NCBI GenBank assembly: GCA_050695215.1
Contig: JBOGSD010000096.1
Span: 1-30,694, forward strand
DNA: 30,694 nt
From: JACQGZ01 sp050695215
GTDB lineage: Bacteria > Sysuimicrobiota > Sysuimicrobiia > Sysuimicrobiales > Humicultoraceae
Direction: 5' to 3'
Positions 15,179 through 22,433 of this stretch are shown piece after piece. The position numbers and the translations under genes are program-made. The notes under the pieces were generated by a model, which saw only the letters and a program-made list of their open reading frames with translations, was not told the DNA's origin and did no database searches. Position 1 is the first letter of the stretch. Every line of letters starts with the position of its first letter.

Positions 15179-16879
15179 TTGGACAACGGAGTCCACGGCG
15201 AGGCGCTGTCTTCACCACGCACCCCGGTCGCACTTCGGATGACGGGCGGAGAGACGCTGGTCGCGTCGCTCTACCGCGAAGGCGTCCGGGTCATCTTCGG
15301 GCTTCCGGGGGTCCAGCTCTACGGAGTCATGGCGGCCCTTCGTGGGGAGACGAGGATCCGCTTCATCACCACTCGGCACGAGCAGGCGACGAGTTATATG
15401 GCGGATGGCTACGCCCGGGCCGGCGGCGGCTTTGGCACCGCGCTCGTGGTTCCAGGGCCCGGCCTGCTCAACACGCTGGCCGGCCTCAGCACCGCTTACG
15501 CGGCCTCGTCCCCGGTGCTGATGATCTCCGGGCAGATCCCGAGAGGCTCCATCGGCAGGCGCGTCGGCGTCCTCCACGAGGTGGACGACCAGCTTGATGC
15601 GGTGCGGCCCGTCACCAAGTGGCGCCGGCGCGTGCTTGAGGCCGCGGAGGTCCCGATGGCCGTGCACGAAGCCGTCTGCCAGTTGAAGACCGGTCGCCCA
15701 CGGCCCGTGGAGATCGAGATCCCGCCGGACGCTCTCGCCGAAGAGGCAGAGATGCAGTGGCCGGATCCGTGCGCCGCGGTGCGACCCGCCGGCGCGCCTG
15801 CCGACGTCGAGCGGGCCGTGGAGCTGCTGCTGGCGGCCACCCGCCCTGTGATCTATGCCGGCGGCGGGGTCCACCTGTCCGGGGCGCACGACGTGCTGGC
15901 GGCGGTGAGCGAGCATCTCCAGGCAGGGGTCGTCCAGTCGGGCGAGGGCAAAGGCGCCGTCAGTGACGCCAGCGATCTGTCGCTCGGAGCCGCCCTCTGG
16001 CCCCACGGACCGTTGCGCGAGTTCTTTCACGCGGCCGATGTGATCCTGGCCGTGGGCACGCGGCTGGCGCTCGCCGCCCCCCGGTCAGAGCAGCAGGTCA
16101 TCCACATCGACATCGATCCGGAAGAGATCGGCCGCAATCACCGGAAGACCCTCGGCCTGGTCGGCGACGCCAGAGCGACGCTGGCGCTCCTGCTCGAGCA
16201 CCTGCGGGTCCGCTCCGCCCCGCGCCGATCGCGCCAGTCCGAGCGGGCGTCCCTGCGGGCTCAGATCGCGGCGACGGCCACGCTGGAACCGCAGGCATCC
16301 ATCTTGAAGAGCCTCCGGGCGGGCGCGCCGGAGGACACCATCGTGGTGGCGGACATGACCCAGGTCGGCTACTACTCCCGCCCCTTCTGGTCCGTCTACC
16401 AGCCGCTGACATACCTCACCTCTTCCTACTCCGGCAACCTTGGCTTCGCGTTCCCGGTCGCGCTGGGCGCGAAGGTGGCGCGCCCCGACCGGCCGGTGCT
16501 CGCGCTGTGCGGCGACGGCGGCTTTCTCTACCACGCGCAGGAGCTCGCCACCGCAGTCCGGCACGGCATTAACGTCGTCGCCGTCATTTTCAACGACAAC
16601 GCGTACGGCAATGTCGCCCGCGACCTGGAAGAGGAGTGGGGCGGGGCCTACGCCGCCGACCTCCACAACCCCGACTTCATCAAGCTGGCCGAAGCCTACG
16701 GGGTCGTCGGCCTGCGCGCCAGAGTCCCGACCGACGTGGGGGATCTTGTGCGCGATGCCGTACGGATGGACCGCCCGGTCCTGATCGAGGTGCCTGTGGG
16801 CCCGATGCCTCGCCCGGAGTTTTTCCCGGCGATGTCTGTGCCGGCGAAGTACCGTCGTCGGATGCCCGGCAGGGAATAA
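15179..16879 (+). CDS. Thiamine-diphosphate enzyme, acetolactate synthase large-subunit-like
   Basis: The 566-residue protein has the three-domain layout of ThDP decarboxylases/carboligases. The Pyr domain holds the catalytic glutamate E68 in TTRHEQATSYMADGYAR. The central domain is at about 200-340. The PP domain has the Mg/ThDP motif GDGGF (445-449) ending in NDNAYGN (472-478). Relatives include acetolactate synthase, glyoxylate carboligase, benzoylformate decarboxylase and sulfoacetaldehyde-type enzymes, so a 2-oxo acid is the likely substrate. TTG 15179 has a GAGGGAGA site and tight spacing from the dehydrogenase; ATG 15239 would remove 20 non-conserved residues. It is the last gene of the GntR-linked cluster. 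No ilvN-like small subunit is near, arguing against branched-chain biosynthesis. Confidence 0.9.
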   Translation: MDNGVHGEALSSPRTPVALRMTGGETLVASLYREGVRVIFGLPGVQLYGVMAALRGETRIRFITTRHEQATSYMADGYARAGGGFGTALVVPGPGLLNTLAGLSTAYAASSPVLMISGQIPRGSIGRRVGVLHEVDDQLDAVRPVTKWRRRVLEAAEVPMAVHEAVCQLKTGRPRPVEIEIPPDALAEEAEMQWPDPCAAVRPAGAPADVERAVELLLAATRPVIYAGGGVHLSGAHDVLAAVSEHLQAGVVQSGEGKGAVSDASDLSLGAALWPHGPLREFFHAADVILAVGTRLALAAPRSEQQVIHIDIDPEEIGRNHRKTLGLVGDARATLALLLEHLRVRSAPRRSRQSERASLRAQIAATATLEPQASILKSLRAGAPEDTIVVADMTQVGYYSRPFWSVYQPLTYLTSSYSGNLGFAFPVALGAKVARPDRPVLALCGDGGFLYHAQELATAVRHGINVVAVIFNDNAYGNVARDLEEEWGGAYAADLHNPDFIKLAEAYGVVGLRARVPTDVGDLVRDAVRMDRPVLIEVPVGPMPRPEFFPAMSVPAKYRRRMPGRE

Positions 16880-16932
16880 ACGAGAAATCGTCGGGTTCGC
16901 CTAACTTTGCGAAGTCCATGGAGGAATTCTAC

Positions 16933-17937
16933 ATGGTCAAAGTCCTGGCCTCCGTCCATTCCGACTGTCGCGATTTCGTGGCCGTCGTCGAAGAATTGCT
17001 GGAACGGCGTCGGCGTGAGGCAGCCTCGGCGTCTGACGACATGCCGTCCTGGCGGCACGATGATTGGGGGCCGCGCGCCTGGAGTCGCACCGAATTCGAA
17101 GACATGGTCTATGGCAGTTACAAGCCCATGCGGCAAGGCCGAGTTACTCGCCCGCCCCGTCGCGAAAAAGTGATGGAAATCGCCGACTATCTGAGCTGCA
17201 CCCTAGAGGAACGCAACAGACTGCTGGTCGCGGCGCACGCTACGCCCGTGGCGCCATATCTCACCGGAGAGAAACTTGAGGAGGTCCTACAGGTGGCTGT
17301 CGGGGTTGCGCGCAGTCTGCCGATACCAGCGCTCGTCATCAATCGCGACTGGCGGATTCATTATCTTAACCCGCACACCCTGACCTTGAACGGTGTTTCT
17401 GCTGAGCAAGTGGCCGCCATACCCGCGGATCGGCTCAACATCTTGCACCTCTTGTTTGACCCCAACCTGCCACTCTATCCTCATCTGATTCAAAATCGTC
17501 TGTCTTGGACTCGCATGGTGCGGCAGACGATTTACGGTTTCAAGTTGGCGAACTTGCTCTGCCAATTTGAGCCATGGTACCGCACACTTGTGCAGCATCT
17601 GCTGACCCTCCCCGAATTCGAAAAGCACTGGCGCACAGTGGATGTCGACGTCGCCTTTGATGCCGACCCCAGCACACGCACTCTACCAGCCTGGGCCGTA
17701 GTCGAAGCGGTTGCTCCTAATCAACGGCAACGGGTCCGCCTGCGGCCATTGCTGATCTCGGTCGGTTACTTTCAATTCGACTTTCCCCAAATCATGGCTT
17801 TCCTCCCCGCCGACGACGAGAGCAGCGAAGTCTTGCGGGCCATTGGCATCCCTGTTCCCGTACCCCTTCCAGCCGGCAACCAGTGGAAAACCCAGCCGGA
17901 CAAATTGTCCTTTGCGGGGATGCCACAATCAGGTTAG
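16933..17937 (+). CDS. MmyB-type transcriptional regulator with degenerate N-terminal HTH
   Basis: The 334-residue protein carries an MmyB-like ligand-binding domain from about residue 110: IPALVINRDWRIHYLNPHTL, later NILHLLFDPNL, a long helical section, and PLLISVGYFQFDFPQIMAFLP near the end. That domain (PF17765) has a PAS-like fold and binds fatty-acid-like ligands in structural studies. Normally an XRE HTH precedes it. Here the first 100 residues give only the end of such a module (REKVMEIADYLSCTLEERNRLL), with an atypical sequence in place of the usual 'LTQEELA' helices. The start is fixed by GGAGG at 16920-16924, eight bases before ATG 16933. The gene is visibly more AT-rich than the cluster before it and pairs with the hydrolase at 17978. 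Confidence 0.75.
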   Translation: MVKVLASVHSDCRDFVAVVEELLERRRREAASASDDMPSWRHDDWGPRAWSRTEFEDMVYGSYKPMRQGRVTRPPRREKVMEIADYLSCTLEERNRLLVAAHATPVAPYLTGEKLEEVLQVAVGVARSLPIPALVINRDWRIHYLNPHTLTLNGVSAEQVAAIPADRLNILHLLFDPNLPLYPHLIQNRLSWTRMVRQTIYGFKLANLLCQFEPWYRTLVQHLLTLPEFEKHWRTVDVDVAFDADPSTRTLPAWAVVEAVAPNQRQRVRLRPLLISVGYFQFDFPQIMAFLPADDESSEVLRAIGIPVPVPLPAGNQWKTQPDKLSFAGMPQSG

Positions 17938-17977
17938 ATCCACGCTGGCATGCTATCCAAACCATGCGGAGGTCAGA

Positions 17978-18814
17978 GTGAAACACGAAACGGGGGATTT
18001 TCGAGGGGCGGATGAGATGCGGCTGCGCGAACATCGGTGGCTACCCGGCGGCGCGCCGAAAGCGGCAGTCATCTTGCATCATGGACTATGGGATTATTCC
18101 GATTATTATGCTCCATTTGCCGAAGAACTGACACGGCACGGGTACGCGGTGTCCGCGTTCGACATGCGGGGGCACGGGCACTCGGACGGCGGTCGTTCAT
18201 TCGTCAAGGCATTTGACGAATACATCGCCGACCTCGACATTTTCCTCAAGCGCGAACGCCAACGTATGAACGGCAAACCGATCTTCTTGTTTGGACACAG
18301 TCTGGGCGGATTGATCGCGACGACATACGTGCTTCTTAATCCGAATACCGATCTGCGCGGCGTCATCTTGAGCGGTGCGGGGTTGAAGGAGGGGCGCGAC
18401 GTAACACCGCTGCTCAAGACCCTTGTGCCGATCATCGGTTCCCTTGCGCCAAGACTGCCGAGCTACAAACCTGATTTCAATTTTGCCTCCCGGGACAAGA
18501 GCGTAGTGGAACGCAAACTCCAAGACCCGCTGATTGACCACAGAGGATTGCCCGCGCGGAGCGGTGCGGAGGGATTGCGTGCCATTGCGAATGTCCAGGC
18601 CAAGATGGAGCAGTTTTCCGCGCCGGTGCTCATCATGCACGGCACGGCGGACCACTGGACCAACCCGGAAGGTAGTCGGCAACTTGCGGCGCGGGCGGGT
18701 TCCAAAGACAAGACGCTGAAATTGTACGAGGGTTCTTATCACGAACTCTTGACGGATACCAATAAAGCGTTGGTGTGGAGCGATGTGATTGGGTGGATGG
18801 ACGCGCGCCTTTGA
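17978..18814 (+). CDS. Alpha/beta hydrolase, monoacylglycerol lipase/lysophospholipase-like
   Basis: The 278-residue cytoplasmic hydrolase has the full serine-hydrolase triad: S108 in FGHSLGG, D225 in MHGTADHWTNP and H255 in YEGSYHELLTD. The oxyanion-hole segment HHGLWDYSDYY (34-44) and FDMRGHGHSDGG (61-72) match the Hydrolase_4 / monoacylglycerol lipase group, which cleaves lipid esters. GTG 17978 is preceded by GGAGG (17968-17972), which favours it over the longer frame starting inside the previous gene. It sits 40 bases behind the MmyB regulator. MmyB domains are thought to sense lipids, so a two-gene lipid-responsive unit is plausible. Base composition is lower in GC than the neighbours on either side. 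Confidence 0.9.
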   Translation: MKHETGDFRGADEMRLREHRWLPGGAPKAAVILHHGLWDYSDYYAPFAEELTRHGYAVSAFDMRGHGHSDGGRSFVKAFDEYIADLDIFLKRERQRMNGKPIFLFGHSLGGLIATTYVLLNPNTDLRGVILSGAGLKEGRDVTPLLKTLVPIIGSLAPRLPSYKPDFNFASRDKSVVERKLQDPLIDHRGLPARSGAEGLRAIANVQAKMEQFSAPVLIMHGTADHWTNPEGSRQLAARAGSKDKTLKLYEGSYHELLTDTNKALVWSDVIGWMDARL

Positions 18815-19245
18815 GACGGTATCGCATGTGATCGAGGAAATGATCAAAACCGCCGTCTAACACAGCGTGATGCACAAGCTTGCCTACCTCTTCTTGTCCT
18901 TTGCGGAATGCTTACTGGCCTGGTCGTCATTTGGCTCGTCGAATACTTTGGCCCAGCGCTCTAAGCTTGCCTCACGCGCGACCCAGAGCAAACCCCCTCG
19001 CGCTTGAGGCTCACATTGACGGCACTGACACTAACCATCGGATTGCCTATTCTCGACCTAGCTGGCCACTTCTGCGGCTTGGCCAGGGGATTATCCGAAT
19101 GCGGCGCTTTCCCGCGCCGGGGACTCTCCTCATGCGAGACAGGGGTGCTGCGCCAAAAAGCTGCTCGTCGCCGGGGACTCCTGCGGCAGCTGGTGGGGGC
19201 GTTCTTTGTCACGGTAGGGGGAGGATTCATGATCGCTCTCTGGCT
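18815..19245 (+). other. Gene-poor stretch with broken coding fragments
   Basis: No complete gene is visible in these 430 bases. Two short hydrophobic pieces occur. One frame around 18885-18963 ends GMLTGLVVIWLVEYFGPAL at a stop. Another, around 19004-19264, contains LTIGLPILDLAGHFCG and later LVGAFFVTVGGGFMIALWLP before stopping just inside the right-hand 174-bp repeat. Both look like remains of membrane proteins; neither has a credible ribosome binding site or recognisable family. This is the right-side counterpart of the fragment field at 3.1-3.9 kb. Confidence 0.4.
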
Positions 19246-19419
19246 TCCGAGACTAGGATGGTAGATGCGCCGGTCGCCCCGGAGGGCTAGGAAGCCGGAG
19301 GGAGTTCGTCCCATCAATCGGCGTTGCCACCTTACCGCCCCGAAGGGGAACCCATATGGCGGTCAGAGTCGAGCCTGAACACAACGAAACCCGCGCCTTA
19401 TTCGATCTCGTGGATTTCA
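19246..19419 (+). repeat. 174-bp direct repeat, right copy
   Basis: This is the same 174 bases as 3585-3758, with one mismatch and the same orientation. Here the methyltransferase frame continues past the repeat boundary (19419) into a good SAM-binding motif. This copy is therefore nearer the original gene, and the left copy is the derived fragment. Confidence 0.95.
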
Positions 19420-19706
19420 CCGCGCAACACGTGCTGGAGATCGGCTGCGGTGATGGCCGCCTGACCTGGCGCTTCGCGGGCAGGGCGGCGCATGTCACCG
19501 CGATCGATCCCTATGCTGAGTCGATTACACGAGCGAGGGAGAACCAGCCGGCCCGAACTAAAGGGTCGCGTCGACCCCACGTGTTTGACACAGCTGGAGC
19601 GGAGTCAGCGAGGACTTCTCGAGCACAGCGGCAGTGGGACAGTCGCAGAGCGCTACAGGTTGCAGAGGGCAACCGGTTAGGTTTTGCCTGTATGTGGCGC
19701 CCCTGA
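19356..19706 (+). pseudogene. 3'-truncated class I SAM-dependent methyltransferase
   Basis: The frame opens MAVRVEPEHNETRALFDLVDF and continues with HVLEIGCGDGRLTWRFAG, which is motif I of class I methyltransferases (E/D-x-G-x-G-x-G), then AAHVTAIDPYAESITRARE, with the acidic residue that binds the SAM ribose. Resemblance ends near 19550. The remaining 50 or so codons are low-quality sequence up to a stop at 19704-19706. A normal enzyme of this type has about 200-270 residues, so the substrate domain is missing. The ribosome binding site and leader lie within the 174-bp repeat. The target substrate is unknown. Confidence 0.7.
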
Positions 19707-19771
19707 GACTGGTGCTCGCGACGATCGGGAGCGTATCCTGAACTTGGAGAAGCCACCAGAGGAGGTGCGTC

Positions 19772-19879
19772 ATGGCCGATACGGTTCGGCGGGTCGAATA
19801 TTACTACGTGACCGTTCCGGACAGACCCGGGGAGGGCTTCCGGGTGCTTTCAAACGCAGCCCAGCCAAACGCACGTTAG
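19772..19879 (+). pseudogene. 5' fragment of an ACT-like domain gene
   Basis: A strong GAGGAGG site precedes ATG 19772, which opens MADTVRRVEYYYVTVPDRPG and continues EGFRVL. This is how small ACT-like proteins begin ('YYYV.VPD+PGEG..VL..L..AGVNL'). After about 27 codons the match ends and a TAG follows at 19877. ACT domains are ligand-binding modules of amino-acid metabolism. Only the first strand and helix remain, so this is a remnant with an intact translation signal. Confidence 0.5.
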
Positions 19880-19991
19880 CTACTCTCCTCCCTAATCCTC
19901 GTCCCGGTGGGGCGCTTCCACAACATCACCCGGACGTGTGGCTAAGACGCGCGGGGCTTCTCTCACTTCTCATGCAGGCGGGATGGGTCGA

Positions 19992-20805
19992 TCACGATGA
20001 TGCAAACGTGAGATGTTCGAACTTGGCTGCGGGGCCAGGACTCGAACCTGGATTAGGAGAGTCAAAGTCTCCGGGCTTGCCGTTAGCCGACCCCGCAGCG
20101 TTAGCGATACCGATAATCCAGCCAGCAATGCGATGATTTAGCCCAGTGCTCTGCCTAACATGCATCCTCATCGTACCATAGTAGTGACTACCGATATTCT
20201 TCCTTCGCGGTGAAGGATTATGCCTCTTCAGATGCACGCGAAGGACCTGTCCGGGTGATCCCAGGAGCTCCGCCCAAAATCCAACGGCAGCTTGTATATC
20301 AGCCTTCTCATGGATTTGCACAGCGTACTGGATCTCAGAGTCGTCCACACCGCAACTTCGGATCAGCCATTCCCTCGTAATGAGAACCATTCGGGGATCC
20401 ATGTTTGTGAAGATGACCATGCTTGCGCTGCGCCACTCTTTCGGTTTGGTCCCCTCCGCCCAATAGAGGATGGTGCCAATAAGCCACAGCCATTCGCCCC
20501 TCCTCAGACGAAGCTCAGCTTCTTCCTCTGCTTCAGCCATGATCCGGCGAACCCGTTCCACTCGCTCGGCATGGAGTTTCGCGGCCCCGCGCCGTCCAGC
20601 GGCAAGCTTCTTCTCCGTGAGCCTTTGTCTCTGCGCCCTGGCCAACCCGACACTGCGGAGCCACAGAGAGAGTGTTGATCTGGCCACGGGGACCTGTCTG
20701 TCGGATTTCTCTGTAAGACAACCCATTCGTGCGGAGCTCGATAGCCTTCCTCTTCTCTTCAGGCCTGCTCAACGCCGGAAACCCCCTCGGGGAGATGCAC
20801 GGCAT
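19992..20805 (-). pseudogene. Frameshifted HTH/LAGLIDADG-like gene whose frame runs through tRNA-Gln
   Basis: Read on the minus strand, ATG 20805 opens RGFPALSRPEEKRKAIELR, then TNGLSYREIRQ, the first helices of a helix-turn-helix. At about 20696-20700 one extra base shifts the frame; the continuation QVPVARSTLSLWLRSVGL completes the HTH in the next frame, which runs to a stop at 19992. The central part has WLIGTILYWAEGTK, resembling a LAGLIDADG helix with a conserved acidic residue, then VIFTNMDPRMV, several strand-like segments, and IAGWIIGIAN. From there the frame enters the tRNA-Gln gene on the same strand and continues 30 codons through and past it. The gene is less GC-rich than its surroundings, which suggests it was acquired. 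I infer a homing-endonuclease-like element; no homologue search was possible. Confidence 0.55.
20024..20097 (-). tRNA. tRNA-Gln (anticodon TTG)
   Basis: On the minus strand, 20097 to 20024 folds as a standard tRNA. The acceptor stem is TGCGGGG/CCCCGCA. A D-arm of the GGCTAACGGCAAGCC type follows. The anticodon stem GGAGA/TCTCC closes the loop CTTTGAC, giving anticodon TTG. The T-arm is CCAGG-TTCGAGT-CCTGG. The discriminator is G and CCA is encoded (forward TGG at 20024-20026). The tRNA is embedded in the 3' end of the endonuclease-like reading frame. Confidence 0.95.
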
Positions 20806-20889
20806 CCCCCAACACAGAGGTCGGCACGACTATTCGATTTTGCAGTGGCTCGGAACGGAGGGGCGGTCGCTCAGTGCAACAGCATGTCC

Positions 20890-21279
20890 TCAGGCCTTCC
20901 CGGCGAGTGCCACCACCTCGACCTCAATGAGGGCGTTGCGGGGGAGCCGGGCTGCCTGCACCGTCGTGCGGGCCGGGGGCTGATCCCGGAAGAACGAGCC
21001 GTACTCTTCGTTCATCGGGCCGAAATCGTTCATCTCCGCCAGGAACACGGTGCACCTGACCACCTGGGCGAGCGAGGAGCCCGCGGCTTCCAGCACGGCG
21101 CGAACGTTGTCCAGCGCCTGCCGGGTCTGCTGCTTGACATCGGTGCCCACCAGCTGGCCGGTCCGCGGGTCGAGGGCGATCTGCCCCGAGAGGAAGAGAA
21201 ACCCGTTGGCCCGGATGGCCTGGGAGTAGGGACCGATCGCGGTGGGGGCGGTATCGGTGCTGACGATCTCCCTGACCAC
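20890..21279 (-). CDS. ridA: RidA family enamine/imine deaminase
   Basis: The 129-residue protein is a full-length RidA/YjgF/UK114 member. It has GPYSQAIRANGFLFLSGQIA (16-35), a catalytic arginine R104 in PPARTTVQAARLP, and E119 in ALIEVEVVALAG. RidA trimers hydrolyse the reactive 2-aminoacrylate released by PLP enzymes acting on serine, cysteine or cystathionine. That suits a locus with several such enzymes a few kilobases upstream. It begins at GTG 21279, seven bases after the anti-sigma stop, so it is probably the third gene of the sigma/anti-sigma operon. Oxidative thiol stress could then raise RidA. An ATG start is not available in the conserved region. Confidence 0.93.
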   Translation of the reverse strand: MVREIVSTDTAPTAIGPYSQAIRANGFLFLSGQIALDPRTGQLVGTDVKQQTRQALDNVRAVLEAAGSSLAQVVRCTVFLAEMNDFGPMNEEYGSFFRDQPPARTTVQAARLPRNALIEVEVVALAGKA

Positions 21280-21286
21280 GAATGTC

Positions 21287-21523
21287 CTAGATCTGGCGCA
21301 GCAGGGCGTGGATGCGGAGGCGCAGGTGGACGGGGGCCGGCTCGCCCGCGCATTTCTCTTGAATGATGGCGCGCAACCGGGCTTCGAACTCCGCGCGCGG
21401 GCCGCAGCCGCGACAGTCGCGGATGTGCGCGGCCAGCCGGCGCGAGGTCGCCGGATCGACTTCCTGGTCCATGAACTGCCAGAGCAGGCGCGCCACGTCC
21501 GAGCAGGGTCGGCGGCTCATCAT
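21287..21523 (-). CDS. ZAS-type zinc anti-sigma factor (RsrA-like)
   Basis: The 78-residue cytoplasmic protein carries the zinc anti-sigma signature H33-x3-C37-x2-C40 (AAHIRDCRGC), with an upstream cysteine C7. This is the pattern of redox-sensing RsrA/RshA proteins, in which disulfide formation releases zinc and frees the sigma factor. A helical C-terminus follows and there is no membrane segment, unlike many ECF anti-sigma factors. ATG 21523 overlaps the sigma-factor stop (ATGATGA), so the pair is translationally coupled and made in near-equal amounts. The assignment as a thiol sensor follows from the motif and gene order; only redox assays would prove it. Confidence 0.85.
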   Translation of the reverse strand: MMSRRPCSDVARLLWQFMDQEVDPATSRRLAAHIRDCRGCGPRAEFEARLRAIIQEKCAGEPAPVHLRLRIHALLRQI

Positions 21524-22155
21524 CCGGTGGATTCCTGGGGGGTCACATAGCGGGCGGCGCGCGCATACTCCCACAGCGACTTCTGCAGCAGCCGCCGCCC
21601 GCGGAAGAGCCGGGACATCACCGTGCCGACGGGCACGCCGAGGATCAGAGCGATCTCTTTGTAGGAGAAGCCTTCCAGGTCGGCCAGGATCACGGCCGCG
21701 CGGAAGGACTCGGGCAGGGCGGCCAGCGCCGCGTCCACGTCTACGTCCATGACTCGTTCCAGCACGATCTCTTCGGGATTGCCCTGACGGCGCATCTCCT
21801 CGCTGTCGAGCGCGCGGTCATAGAGGTACAGATCCTCCAGGTCGTCCGCCTCCACGATCTGCGGCTCACGCCCGGCCTTGCGGTACCCGTCGATGTAGCT
21901 ATTCATGAGGATGCGATAGAGCCAGGCGCGTGCGTTGGTGCCCCGTTCGAAGGTGTGGAAGGCGCGCCAGGCTTTGAGGAAGGTGTCCTGCACCAGGTCT
22001 TCGGCGGCATCGCGATTGCGCGTGAGCCGCAGCGCGGCGCCGTAGAGCCCGTCGAGGTGCTGCTCGACCAGAGCCGCAAACTCCGCGGCCGCTTCGCCCG
22101 GTGGTGTTGGATCGACCGCCAACGCTCTGAACTCCGGAGTGGTCTCTGTCTTCAC
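21520..22155 (-). CDS. ECF sigma factor, SigR/SigH-like
   Basis: The 211-residue sigma70-family protein has region 2 at about 27-95 (LVEQHLDGLYGAALRLTRN, AAEDLVQDTFLKAW, ARAWLYRILMNSYIDGYRK) and region 4 at about 138-195 (LAALPESFRAAVILADLEG, then FSYKEIALILGVPVGTVMSR). It lacks region 3, as ECF factors do. With a ZAS anti-sigma overlapping its 3' end, it matches the SigR-RsrA thiol-stress module of Actinobacteria. The open frame extends far upstream, but GTG 22155 is the best start because family similarity begins just after it and a SigR-like promoter lies directly in front. The distance from that promoter implies a very short leader or none. Likely targets include thioredoxin and cysteine genes. 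Confidence 0.9.
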   Translation of the reverse strand: MKTETTPEFRALAVDPTPPGEAAAEFAALVEQHLDGLYGAALRLTRNRDAAEDLVQDTFLKAWRAFHTFERGTNARAWLYRILMNSYIDGYRKAGREPQIVEADDLEDLYLYDRALDSEEMRRQGNPEEIVLERVMDVDVDAALAALPESFRAAVILADLEGFSYKEIALILGVPVGTVMSRLFRGRRLLQKSLWEYARAARYVTPQESTG

Positions 22156-22163
22156 GTCCCGTG

Positions 22164-22190
22164 CAACGCCGGGGGACGCACCGGCATTCC
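22164..22190 (-). promoter_or_regulatory. SigR-type autoregulatory promoter
   Basis: On the minus strand, GGAAT (22190-22186) and GTT (22167-22165) are separated by exactly 18 bases, matching the published SigR/SigH consensus GGAAT-N18-GTT. The expected start of transcription falls within a few bases of GTG 22155. The sigma factor would therefore drive its own operon (sigma, anti-sigma, ridA), probably as a leaderless or nearly leaderless mRNA. Confidence 0.65.
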
Positions 22191-22433
22191 TCGCTGATCC
22201 TACTCCCTGACCTGATCCCACGGGACGTCGAGCGGAGAAACGATAGGGGCAGGGCATCCCTGACAATCGCGCCCAGATGGGGCCCTCGCCCCGCCCGTTG
22301 ATGGTCGGGCCAGACCTGCGTGTCCGGGGTGCCCTACCCGAGCCCCCCTTCGACGCGAGACAACGATGTCCTGCCGAACGGTCCTGGGCGGAGGACAGGC
22401 GGGAAAACGCGAGAAGATCCGGCCGCGCTGCGG

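Noticed and set aside
18828..18862. Nested inverted repeats after the hydrolase as a terminator
   Set aside because: The stems are short, the loop is long and no U-run follows.
20024..20097. tRNA-Gln as the attachment site of the 15.5-kb segment
   Set aside because: No copy of the tRNA 3' end was found near the left repeat, and no integrase gene is in the window.
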